Below are positions 10,641 through 19,799 of a stretch of DNA of 64,000 bases, piece after piece. Below the pieces are notes generated by a model. It searched no databases and had not been told where the DNA came from. It saw only the letters and a list, made by a program, of their open reading frames with translations. The translations under genes were made by a program, and so were the position numbers. Numbering within the stretch: the first letter of the stretch is position 1; each line of letters opens with the position of its first letter. The stretch covers positions 11,883,438 to 11,947,437 of the forward strand of contig NC_065415.1 of assembly GCF_024362695.1 (NCBI RefSeq), read 5' to 3'. Source of the DNA: Pectinophora gossypiella (Eukaryota; Arthropoda; Insecta; Lepidoptera; Gelechiidae).

Positions 10641-10844
10641 CCATGCACAGTCAACGTACGTATCTACAGAAAAAACATCGAACGGAGGGTTAAACCTAAA
10701 TTGAGATGGTCTGATGTGTGGTTGTGATGACAATAAAACAAACGCGAGCTGTGATGACGCCCGCGGTATTTTACTCATGTAAGGACTCTAAATCCGTTCG
10801 TGAATGGTGTTCTAAGTCTATTAGTATGACCCTATCCAATATTA

Positions 10845-10918
10845 AAGTTTCCCACTTATGTGTGAATTTTCATCTAAATCGTTCCAACGGTTTAGCCATG
10901 ATAAGGTCAGGCCAGAAT
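10845..10918 (-). repeat. Dispersed repeat, family Z, minus-strand copy
   Basis: On the minus strand it reads GGCTAAACCGTTGGAACGAT, then TTAGATGAAAATT. Related blocks lie at 46368-46425, 52168-52260 and 63050-63125. This motif is widespread in insect DNA transposon remnants. A 76-codon plus frame across it is incidental. Confidence 0.6.
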
Positions 10919-11663
10919 TACTTTCGCATTTATAATAATTTTCCCTAAAGACACAAGAAATGCTAATGCTAATTAAAAAGAGCTATTATACTGTAAACGA
11001 ATTTTTAATTACACACTACCTCTCTTCCCTTCAACGTTGGGGGGTAACAGGGGTGTTACATAGGCATAGGAACTAAAACATGGACCCTGTAGGGCACAGC
11101 AAAATGGGGATTTTACTACATGGAATGCAATAAATAATTAAGTATTAAGTTTGTCTTTAAATAACGATTATTTTTCTGTCTTTTCCTATAGGAATAATGC
11201 GCGTGAGTTTGTATCCACACCTATAAGTATATAGCAAGCGGGTGTCGCTGTGTGTTTGACAGCTCGACGTTCCCTACGTATACTAGTCAAAGTGAAAGAA
11301 AATTCGAACTGCACTGGCAACTGCATTACAATGTACACATTAAATCACATCTCCTGGCATTTTTATTTTTTCGTAATTCGTTATAGTTTAGATTTTAAAT
11401 AGCCCGTAAATTATTCTAAGTGCATTCTAAGTGCATCAAGGAATTTAAAGAGTATTCAAATTGCCGTTTAGAATGGAGTACCGTGCATGCCATCCCTTTC
11501 ACTCACACGTACACTACGACATTTGACAGTTCGAACACTTTTGGCGGGAACACGTCGTTACAGGTTAGCTTACGAGAAAAATATTTTGTATTGGTTGTTT
11601 TTATGGCTAAAGTGTAAAATTCAGTTTAAATTTACGTATGATTAGTGTCTACGTGAAATAAAA

Positions 11664-11772
11664 ATGGCGGGAAAAAGAAGGCAGTTTATGGACGACTCGA
11701 AAAAGAAGTCTCAAGTTTCGAAAACAGAGCAAGATCGCTTTTTAAGAAACCGTCACAAGGATAAAAGTAATG
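11664..11772 (+). CDS. Candidate first coding exon of the large TIR element
   Basis: ATG at 11664 (context AAAAATGGCG) opens a 109-nt stretch of 36 codons plus one base, ending at a consensus donor GTAAGT (11773-11778). The peptide is short, strongly basic and hydrophilic: it starts MAGKRRQFMDDSKKK and continues with Lys/Arg/Gln/Asp-rich residues, like a nuclear-localised or DNA-binding N-terminus. The long inverted repeat starts only 38 bp after the donor, so it would lie in the first intron. No downstream exon is identified with confidence. A transposase N-terminus is the obvious guess, but nothing proves it. Confidence 0.4.
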
Positions 11773-11810
11773 GTAAGTATCAAATTAAGATAAAGGAGAA
11801 TGGGCGAATC

Positions 11811-12919
11811 TGGTCCAAGAACCTCCACTGATGAGACTTATATGTAATGAAAGCTTATGCTTTCTCTATGAATCTGGCAAAGTTCTATCAGATTCTGTCC
11901 CGGGGTTCTTTTTTTACGGCCATGTTTGTCCTGGCTAAAAATGTGATAAAATACAGTGGGAGCTAAAATCGGCTCAAGATTTGTTGCTGGATAACTAAGT
12001 CTACATAAATAATTATGTATCATATTGTATATCATTTTAAAGAGGATCTTTTCCAGAATCCGAAACATAAAAAAAACAAAAAAAAATCTTTTTGTAAGCG
12101 AATTATAGTCAATTTATATCTGCAGCGCCATTGTTTCCGGTAGCTAAGTTCAAGTTTCATGCCTTTTACCCCTTCCAAAAGTATCTTACCGATTTTTTTT
12201 ATATTGCTTCCGGAATTTGATCTGAGTGATAATAACAAGAAAAATAAATAAACACCTCTCCGATAGAGACCGGCTAAGCTATTGCCTATTGCAAGAAATC
12301 GTCATCATTAGCAAGTCATTACGGTATTGCATATTATAAGCTTATCAGCAACTTGGAACTTGGTCCAAGAACCTCCACTGGTGAGACTTGCATGTAATGA
12401 TAGCTTATACTTGTCCTATGATTCTGGCAAAGTTCTATCAAACTCTGTCCTAGGGTTTTTTTACGGCCATGTTTGTCCTGAGTGTACAGTAGTGGACTGC
12501 AAAATCACCTCAGGATTTGTTGTCGATAAACTATTTAACTAAGTCTATATACATAATTATATATCATAATGTATATCAATTTTAAAGGGGAAGGTTATCA
12601 GAATCAGAAACACAAATAAAAAAATGCATTATGTAAACGACTTTTTTTAGCCAACTCACGTCCGTAGCACCATTTTTCTCAGCAGCTACGTACGAGTTTC
12701 GCGCCTTCCAACCTTTCCAAAGGAGCCCAATCATTTTTTTCCTTCTTCTGATATTGCATTCTTAACCTGACAAGTGACAACAAAGAAAAAAAAATAGATA
12801 CCATTCCGATAGAGGCCGCGTAAGCTATGGACCTATTGCAAGATAACGTACTCAAAGTCTAGTCATTATAATCCAACAGACGTAACATGATTAGAATGCG
12901 GCGGGACGGAAATGTAGTA
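11811..12919 (+). repeat. Long inverted repeat, left arm (two 489-bp units)
   Basis: This arm is the reverse complement of 13240-14354 at about 98-99% by eye. The inner half appears base-identical over long stretches, since the same 71-codon frame is found unchanged at 12327-12542 (plus) and 13619-13834 (minus). It holds two diverged copies of one unit, 11809-12295 and 12357-12842, separated by a 61-bp spacer that is also conserved between arms. Each unit runs from a TTGGTCCAAGAACCTCCACT block to a CTATTGCAAG block. Confidence 0.95.
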
Positions 12920-13239
12920 CATCGCCTTATGCGAAAGAGACGAAATATGTGTCTCTTTAATACTAACAGCAATACAACTATACAGCTTAGTACGAGAGAA
13001 ACAAGAAATAAGTCATTCTAATCAAGATGCAATACAATGACTCTATTGTATACAAAAGAAACACATTTATTAAACAAGTTCAGGCAATAACTGGTGCAAA
13101 AGGCGGCTTTATTGCCAAGGTAGCAATTACTACCAGGCAACCTTACGTTTACGATACGTTTGTTGTACCATTCGGCATTGTTTATAAGACAAGATATAAG
13201 CCTGGATTAATAAAACAAGATTGTGGTGAAAGAAAACAT
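12920..13239. other. Loop of the long inverted repeat
   Basis: About 320 bp of unpaired sequence between the arms. A 90-codon plus frame starts at 13027 inside the loop and runs into the right arm. Its first half has mixed composition, but I do not recognise it. The loop shows no similarity to the arm units. Confidence 0.7.
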
Positions 13240-14354
13240 ACTACATTTGCGTCCTCCCGCATTCTAATCATGTTACGTCTGTTGGATTATAATGACTAGA
13301 CTTTGAGTACGTTATCTTGCAATAGGTCCATAGCTTACGCGGCCTCTATCGGAATGGTATCTATTTTATTTCTTGTTGTTGTCACTTAGTCTTGTCAGGT
13401 TAAGAATGCAATATCAGAAGAAGGGAAAAATTATGGGGCTTCTTTGGAAAGGTTGGAAGGCGCGAAACTCGTACGTAGCTGCTGAGAAAAATGGTGCTAC
13501 GGACGGGAGTTGGCTAAAAGTCGTTTACATAATGCATTTTTTTATTTGTGTTTCTGATTCTGATAACCTTCCCCTTTAAAATTGATATACATTATGATAT
13601 ATAATTATGTATATAGACTTAGTTAAATAGTTTATCGACAACAAATCCTGAGGTGATTTTGCAGTCCACTACTGTACACTCAGGACAAACATGGCCGTAA
13701 AAAAACCCTAGGACAGAGTTTGATAGAACTTTGCCAGAATCATAGGACAAGTATAAGCTATCATTACATGCAAGTCTCACCAGTGGAGGTTCTTGGACCA
13801 AGTTCCAAGTTGCTGATAAGCTTATAATATGCAATACCGTAATGACTTGCTAATGATGACGATTTCTTGCAATAGGCAATAGCTTAGCCGGTCTCTATCG
13901 GAGAGGTGTTTATTTATTTTTCTTGTTATTATCACTCAGATCAAATTCCGGAAGCAATATAAAAAAAATCGGTAAGATACTTTTGGAAGGGGTAAAAGGC
14001 ATGAAACTTGAACTTAGCTACCGAGAAACAATGGCGCTGCAGATATAAATTGACTATAATTCGCTTACAAAAAGATTTTTTTTTGTTTTTTTTTATGTTT
14101 CGGATTCTGGAAAAGATCCTCTTTAAAATGATATACAATATGATACATAATTATTTATGTAGACTTAGTTATCCAGCAACAAATCTTGAGTCGATTTTAG
14201 CTCCCACTGTATTTTATCACATTTTTAGCCAGGACAAACATGGCCGTAAAAAAAGAACCCCGGGACAGAATCTGATAGGACTTTGCCAGAATCATAGGGA
14301 AAGCATAAGCTTTCATTACATATAAGTCTCATCAGTGGAGGTTCTTGGACCAAG
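13240..14354 (-). repeat. Long inverted repeat, right arm (two 489-bp units)
   Basis: Mirror of the left arm. The units are 13316-13804 and 13866-14354. On the plus strand both units encode a related segment: CAGGACAAACATGGCCGTAA (QDKHGRKK), then GQ-LI-LCQNHR-SIS-HY and VEVLGPS. In the inner unit this is open to 13825. In the outer unit a stop (TAA) interrupts just before the VEVLGPS part. The shared peptide suggests the unit was once coding. It could be a broken exon of the transposon's own gene; the family is not recognised. Confidence 0.9.
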
Positions 14355-14450
14355 TTTCATACAAAAGTGCCCATTGTCATTTAATTCATTTTAGCTTTAG
14401 GTAACCTGTAACTGCTTTTAATGTTATATTTTGTACTAAAACAACGTACA

Positions 14451-14604
14451 TTATTCTACCTGGTAGATAGAATAATATGCGTTTTTGGGTCTAAGTTAAT
14501 TGCCAAACTACACTATTCGATCCGGTAGATAGAATAGTATGTGTTATAATATGTTTGTATTAAATGTATAAAAAATAGTATTCTATCTGGTAGAGCGAAT
14601 AGTT
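14451..14604. repeat. Three near-palindromic boxes at ~63-bp spacing
   Basis: Boxes at 14451-14477, 14512-14538 and 14578-14604 share the form TATTCTATCTGGTAGATAGA (arms TATTCTATC and GATAGAATA around a TGG-type centre). Two more, at 17206-17232 and 17271-17297, have the same ~65-bp spacing. Such iterated palindromes near a transposon end can be protein-binding sites. Here it is only a structural observation. Confidence 0.75.
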
Positions 14605-14625
14605 TACGTTTTTGAGATTTCACAG

Positions 14626-14652
14626 ACGAGCGAGGAGCATTTATTATTTCTG
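14626..14652 (+). other. Possible 27-nt microexon
   Basis: Bounded by GAGATTTCACAG on the left and the donor GTAAGT (14653-14658) on the right. Splice-site consensus only. It lies inside the large TIR element downstream of the hairpin and could be a downstream exon of the gene starting at 11664, but phase and conservation cannot be tested here. Confidence 0.12.
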
Positions 14653-14659
14653 GTAAGTA

Positions 14660-15234
14660 AATTGAATTCTGTGCCTTATAGGTTCATATTTATATAGCCA
14701 CATAAGTTATTCTAAGTGACAAATAGAATTAGTACACACCAGGTTAGTAGGATTAGTATACAGGAAGTGTATTTCAATTAGACTCATACCTTACTCAGGT
14801 TACCGCATTGAACAATTCGTTACTTTGGAACGAAGGACAAAAAAACGCTAGCTAGCTATTTAGACCGTGGTACTGAACAATATTTGCTACGTAAAGTAAA
14901 TTAAATGTATATATTTGTCCCATAGTAGAAACAGTTCAGTAAGTACTATAGGTAAGTACCGTAAACAAATCTGTTTCAATGCACTTCATACAAAACACGG
15001 TGTATGTAACGGAACAAGTGATAAATAACATGCACTATCAAATACGTAGGGTAGTTTTCGAGAGATAATGCATTTATTTGAGACGGATACATTTTTAGGG
15101 TTTCATGACTAAATACATTCCTTTCTTAATTTGTAGTCGTTAATAAAATTTTATTTATTTCTTGGTAAAATTGTAGTTTTTAAATAAGGACCTCCCCCAC
15201 GTGGAAGTGTCCAGTAGAGGTTACTTCGTTTTAA
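14660..15234. other. Transposon interior, no gene seen
   Basis: AT-rich sequence between the palindromic boxes and the nested LINE. A stop at 15232-15234 closes the LINE frame upstream. The exact 5' truncation point of the LINE is not visible. Confidence 0.4.
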
Positions 15235-16314
15235 GGAGTCCTAAAAACGGCGGTTGAGTCCGTTCTCAATGTATCCTTTGATGAGGATCAATGGGTGCAG
15301 GCGGCTCTTCCGATTCGTTATGGCGGTTTAGGAGTGCGGTGTGCACGGGATGTGGGTTTGCCAGCTTTTTTGGCGTCGGCGCATGGGGTTGCGGACCTTG
15401 TCGCTACTATCCTTCATTCTAATGGCGGCGGGGAATGTTTGCCTTATGTGTCCGATGCCTTGGCAGTTTGCGGTGGCCTGAATCCGGGTGTATCGGCCCC
15501 TGTTATCTCCCCTATTCAGCGTGCGTGGGATGATGTTGGGGCAAAGCGGATCGAGCGTCAGCTCCTGGCACATGCTAGTGGGGCATCTTTGGCTAGACTC
15601 CGGGCGGTTTCACAACCGGAATCTGGGGCATGGTTGCACGCATTACCCTCCCCTCACTTAGGCACTTTATTAGACGATGATTCGTTGCGTGTGGCGGTCG
15701 CTTTCCGCCTGGGTTGCAAGGTGTGTGAACTCCACATATGCACCTGCGGTTCCATGGTGGAGGCTGATGGCCATCACGCACTGAGTTGTCGACGTTGCGC
15801 GGGGAGGTTTTCACGTCACCATGCACTCAATGATATTGCGCGGAGAGCCTTAGTATCAGCGAGTGTTCCCTGCGTGCTTGAGCCTCCGGACCTATGTAGG
15901 TCCGACGGGAAAAGGCCGGATGGGCTGACTTTGGTGCCTTGGAAAAATGGCAAGTGCCTAGTTTGGGATGCTACCTGCGTCAATACTGTCGCTGCCAGTC
16001 ACCTTAGTCGCACCGTCCAGTCTCCTTCAGCAGCAGCTGAGGACGCCGCTGAGAAGAAAAGAGAAAAATACGCAGCACTGGCGCCACTGTACGATTTTGT
16101 GCCCGTTGCTGTGGAGACCTTTGGCTGCTGGGGAGCAGACATCAGAATCCTCATTTCAGACTTAGGGCGCAGGCTCAGGGAAAAAACGGGTGACTCCCGC
16201 TCCGGTTCGTTCTTGGAGCAAAGGTTCGCCATTGCTATTCAGCGCGGTAATGCGGCGAGCGTTATGGGCACCTTTGCACCGGGAACGGTCAGGGGCGGGT
16301 TATTTATGGACTAA
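15235..16314 (+). pseudogene. 5'-truncated LINE ORF: C-terminus with CCHC motif and restriction-like endonuclease motif
   Basis: An open frame of 359 codons ends at TAA 16312-16314. There is no ATG at its start: a GTG at 15295 is internal, and the sequence reads through from at least 15235, so this is the 3' part of a longer ORF. Numbered from 15295, it has PIRYGGLGVR near the start; a C-x-C-x8-H-x4-C motif (C149, C151, H160, C165); then RPDG (207-210) and VWDATCVN (223-230). The last two match the RPD...D core of a PD-(D/E)xK endonuclease, and this CCHC-plus-endonuclease order is typical of R2-like, restriction-endonuclease-bearing non-LTR retrotransposons. The reverse transcriptase domain is absent. 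GC-rich codons contrast with the AT-rich surroundings, indicating a fairly recent insertion. It acted in retrotransposition and is not a host gene. Confidence 0.8.
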
Positions 16315-16400
16315 GATTTTTTAATAATTTTATTGATAAATTGTATATTTAGTATTAAGATTTAATAAATTCTTATTTTTCATCATCATCAATTTAAGAG
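16315..16400 (+). mobile_element. LINE 3' untranslated end and ATCATC junction
   Basis: After the stop come AT-rich sequence, an AATAAA at about 16362 and a TTTTTCATCATCATCAATTT junction. The ATCATCAATTTAAGAG piece also resembles the start of the dispersed repeat at 23330-23430, so the exact 3' boundary is ambiguous. Confidence 0.5.
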
Positions 16401-17205
16401 TCCCTCATCTACTCACATCACTTATTTTTCCTTTATCAAAATTCATAATAATTATATAAGTTAAATAGAAAAAAAAACGCTTTTTACGTTTTTTTGTCTA
16501 TCCTAACAACCTAAAACTATAATATGTTAGATTTGATTATAAAATACCTAACAAAAGAAGAGAGAGAAGTACAAATTATGTTACATTAAAATATTGCAAA
16601 TTAAAATTTAAAGTAAAAATTTACAAGTATTTGTAAACATTTTTCTTGTCTCAAGTACTTTATACTATAAATAAGTAAATAAAAAAATAAACCTGTAATT
16701 TCATGTTATTTTTGATAATGTTTATGTTTTCTACTTACTCTGTTTTAAACTTTATGATAGGTAAGTTTTATGTGATGTCAAAAAAAATACTCTATACTTA
16801 AGAATAACTTTCGTAAAAAGACTGTTGGTATCTTTTTTCAATGTTACTTCTGTTTCTAAGAATAAAAAATATAACAAAAGCTTCGTGATTATTAAAATTG
16901 TTTTAATTAATTCCCCTTCACCAACTGCGTTTTTATACAAATAGAATTGTTAGCATCTTAGCCTTATTTTTATTTTTACAATGTATACCATTCTATTTAC
17001 AGAAAATATTAGATATCTGAGGAATTATTTCATTCTAATTTATATTTAGTAGTAAAAAGTAAAAAATACATAGAAACTCACAATTTCGTCACAATTAATT
17101 AATCACATCATGTAAAAATAAATGACTTGTTCAGTCCTATGTATATCAGTCTACATGTCACATTGAATAGTTTGGTTAATAAAATAGTAAAATTATTCAA
17201 AGAAT
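16401..17205. other. AT-rich interior of the large element, no gene seen
   Basis: A 62-codon minus frame at 16752-16940 is the longest open frame and is unremarkable. Confidence 0.4.
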
Positions 17206-17333
17206 ACTATTCTTTGTGGTAGATAGAATAGTTTATCTAAAAAAGGGCCACAAAAACCATCCACGTGTAGTATGCTATGTGGTAGTTAGAATGGTATACA
17301 CGCAATTTATTGTCCCTTAAAATATTCTATCTA
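17206..17333. repeat. Further near-palindromic boxes near the right end of the large element
   Basis: Boxes at 17206-17232 (ACTATTCTTTGTGGTAGATA...) and 17271-17297 (diverged), plus a half box AATATTCTATCTA at 17321-17333. They match the boxes at 14451-14604. Confidence 0.65.
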
Positions 17334-17638
17334 CAAAAAATCCAAAAATAATAAATTTTAGTAAAATATAACTTAACTATTCATCAGGAAATTGTTAAAA
17401 GTACACACTGCATGAGTTTTATGGTTGTAGCTCGATTACGAAAAAAGTAATGACTGTTTTACGGTTTTCTGGCTCTCCTGTAAAGTGACGATTTTTCAGT
17501 TAGCGTAGTGTACGTAGGGAGCGTCGAGCTGGTGCGCGGAGTAATTGCAGCCTCGGGTGATGCTGTTCGGAAACTTGAAAGTCTTTTAACGTTTAATATA
17601 AGTTAAATTAGAATCTTTCAGTTCAGGAGAATGACACT

Positions 17639-17790
17639 TGTACGGTCACGAGCATTAATATGGTATATACTTTGGTACCATATCACATTAACTTTTTTGA
17701 CAAATTGAACTGTGAGTCTCAATAAATGTCAAATATGTTAGTGCGACAGAGTCCTAAAGTGAGTACAATATATTGCTCATTACTGTACTC
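17639..17790. mobile_element. MITE, family C, copy 2
   Basis: Near-identical to 7390-7540 over its whole length (TGTACGGTCACGAGCATTAA to TATTGCTCATTACTGTAC). It lies 108 bp right of the end of the large TIR element and is independent of it. Confidence 0.85.
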
Positions 17791-18065
17791 CCGTAGTAAC
17801 TCAACTAGCGGCACGCTGTCACAGCTGTTTCAACATTATTTTTTTTAATCGTTCTGTTACTAACACTAGATTGAGTTGTTTATTGCTTGTTACTAACCTC
17901 TATGGAACATGTCCGAAATAAACTCTATTTATTTTATTATTATAAAGTACTACAATTCCCTACGTCAATATACGAATAAATGTTAAAACGGCCATCATAG
18001 TGAGCCGCTTAGTTTAACGGTAAAGGAAGACCCACAAGCAATTGAATCAGAAGACGTCTGACTTA

Positions 18066-18190
18066 CTGGCGTGCGTGTATGAAACGATTGATGAATGTGG
18101 AAGAAGTGTGTCAGGATCGAAGCAAATGGAATTCCATGGTCTCTGCTTACTCCGATGGGAAAAAGGCGTGAGTTTATGTTTTATGTACTA
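18066..18190 (+). repeat. Retroposon 3' tail, family V, copy 2
   Basis: GGCGTGCGTGTATGAAACGA, GTGTCAGGATCGAAGCAAAT, GGAATTCCATGGTCTCTGCT, then AAAGGCGTGAGTTTATGT. The SINE head at 18211 follows almost directly. Confidence 0.75.
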
Positions 18191-18210
18191 CTGACTTACA
18201 GTAACAGAAC

Positions 18211-18285
18211 GGCCTGCGTGGCCCCGTGGTTGAGCGTTGGGCTCGCAATCCGGAGGTCCCGGGTTCGAATCCCGGTGGGGACACA
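18211..18285 (+). mobile_element. tRNA-headed SINE, family S, head only
   Basis: A tRNA-like head with A-box-like GTGGTTGAGCGTTGGGCTCG and a perfect B box (GGGTTCGAATCCC). The body that normally follows is missing. It is not a real tRNA gene, because the same head sits on several SINE copies and the cloverleaf arms do not pair as a canonical tRNA. Confidence 0.75.
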
Positions 18286-18289
18286 GCAT

Positions 18290-19015
18290 AATATAATGAA
18301 GACTAAGAAAGGTGACAAGTGCGAAGAAAATTAATCTACATTGTCACATGATTGTGCTAACCTTTCACAAAATATTATCAAAGTGAGGAAATTTGATTGA
18401 TGATAAAATATACGAGGCTAAGTAACCTACCTATATTTCTTCGTTCCAAGAAATATAATTTAAGGAAAAACTTAGATTAAAACAGATGAAAAACAAATTA
18501 TTATTTTCATTTTCATAACCACGGGGTTCCTAAGGGGTTTGAATTGTCCGTTTAATTATAAGCTAAAACTTTTTACTACAAATATTTTTTTTTATTTATG
18601 TCCTAGGGATAGTTATTAAATTAAGTAAGTATATAGGTATTCAAAGGTAGGTATGTAGTAGGTATAGGGACTCTTAAAAAAGAAGTCACAGGCGGTCGTT
18701 AACATAAAGAATGAAGTTGACATTGATCCAGAACAGGTCCGCGATTTTTTTTACCAGATCACTCATTTTGTCGCGTTGTATGGATAAATACGCATAATTG
18801 ATAATCATTTTTCCTGAACGACGATTAACAACTCGAATAACCTTTAAAACTGGGCTATTGAAGTACTTGTTAGGAACCGTTAAATGGAAATCGATTTTGA
18901 TAAATGGAGCACTTGACAAAGATAACGGCTTTCGATCTGACCTTGATGTTTTTCTTTTTTTGAAATTGGAGTTTTTATTTGAAAGGGATGGTTATGGTAC
19001 AGTTTACGTGAGTTT
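18290..19015. other. Unique AT-rich DNA, no gene seen
   Basis: Overlapping 77-codon frames on both strands at 18686-19031 have no recognisable similarity. Confidence 0.4.
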
Positions 19016-19018
19016 ATG

Positions 19019-19220
19019 TGAGCCGTGGTAGCCCAGTTGGTAGAATGCTTGCCTCTCAGTTTGAGGTCGCAGGTTCAAATCCCAGCACAGACCTGTATAT
19101 CGAATTTGTTTCCGAATTCATGTTAGGATTATAAATGATTATCACATGCTCAGCGGTGAAGAAAAACATCGTGAGGAGACCCACATTCCCGAGAAAGAAA
19201 CAAGGCAACGAGGCAACGTT
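19019..19220 (+). mobile_element. tRNA-headed SINE, family T, copy 1
   Basis: The head GCCGTGGTAGCCCAGTTGGT...GGTTCAAATCCCAGC has both polymerase III boxes. The body has a GATTATCACATGCTCAGCGG block and CACATTCCCGAGAAA. Minus-strand copies lie at 41428-41705 and 57215-57445, and a body-only copy at 27763-27925. Confidence 0.8.
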
Positions 19221-19799
19221 GACGTCACTCATAATAATTACTTTTTGAAATATGAGACGATTGAGATATAGCGGAGGTTTGAAAACTTATAAGTTGGTTT
19301 TGCTTGTTTTGAAACCCCATGAAAAATATTATGACCATAGAATTTGGCTACTGTAAAATGAACTCAGCCACCAGATTATTAGGTTCTAAGATAAGTTTGA
19401 GACTTTAACGTATCGGCCCAAGAATATTAATTTATAATGTATTCGTTACACGAAATGCGTACAACATGAATTATAAACAGTTCCTCATAAAAAAACATCC
19501 TAGCATTATAGCATTATGTTATCTTGTCGCAGTTACTTTTATTCGATTTTGTCAAAGTAAATTTATAAATTATTTTTTTACGCCAACTTTGATAAGTATA
19601 TTATTTGCACGTATTACAACAAAAACAATTATTCAACCAGTGCAATGGTTAACACGCTCATCCTAGCTTGACAAAAGGTTCAAGTCCTCTCCGATTCAAG
19701 TTTTTAAGAATAGAATAAAATAAAGTTGCCAGTAACAGTTTACATTTTCCTTTACGAACGTTAGGATGATTCTCTTGTGTATTACCTATTTATTTATTA

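Larger units (their letters stand above)
11261..17530. mobile_element. Candidate 6.26-kb TIR DNA transposon with 4-bp target duplication
   Basis: Left end CGACGTTCCCTACGTATACT (from 11265) and right end (to 17526) are inverted copies with two mismatches in 20. AGCT flanks both (11261-11264, 17527-17530). Outside them, TTTGAC on the left and GGTGCGCGG on the right together rebuild the sequence at 10581-10598, where AGGT sits alone, exactly as expected for insertion with a 4-bp duplication. Inside are a candidate first exon, a long inverted repeat, palindromic boxes and a nested LINE. The superfamily is not recognised; several families make 4-bp duplications (for example Sola and Ginger), so none is claimed. 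Confidence 0.65.

Noticed and set aside
12327..12542. 71-codon frame repeated identically at 13619-13834, possible duplicated gene
   Set aside because: The identity is explained by the inverted repeat arms. In the other tandem units the frame is not preserved, whereas the opposite-strand QDKHGRKK frame is, so this frame is a shadow.
13027..13299. 90-codon gene in the hairpin loop
   Set aside because: It runs into the right arm, has no recognisable similarity and no splice or polyadenylation signals. Kept only as part of the loop description.
15295..16314. Host gene with a 339-residue product
   Set aside because: There is no ATG (a GTG is the first alternative start), the frame continues upstream, and the CCHC/RPD motifs are those of a LINE C-terminus.
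18211..18285. Functional tRNA gene
   Set aside because: A good B box, but the same head is attached to SINE bodies at 46556 and 57871. The arms do not form a standard cloverleaf with a sensible anticodon loop.
19019..19095. Functional tRNA gene at the start of SINE T
   Set aside because: The SINE body follows and similar heads occur on the minus-strand copies at 41428 and 57215.
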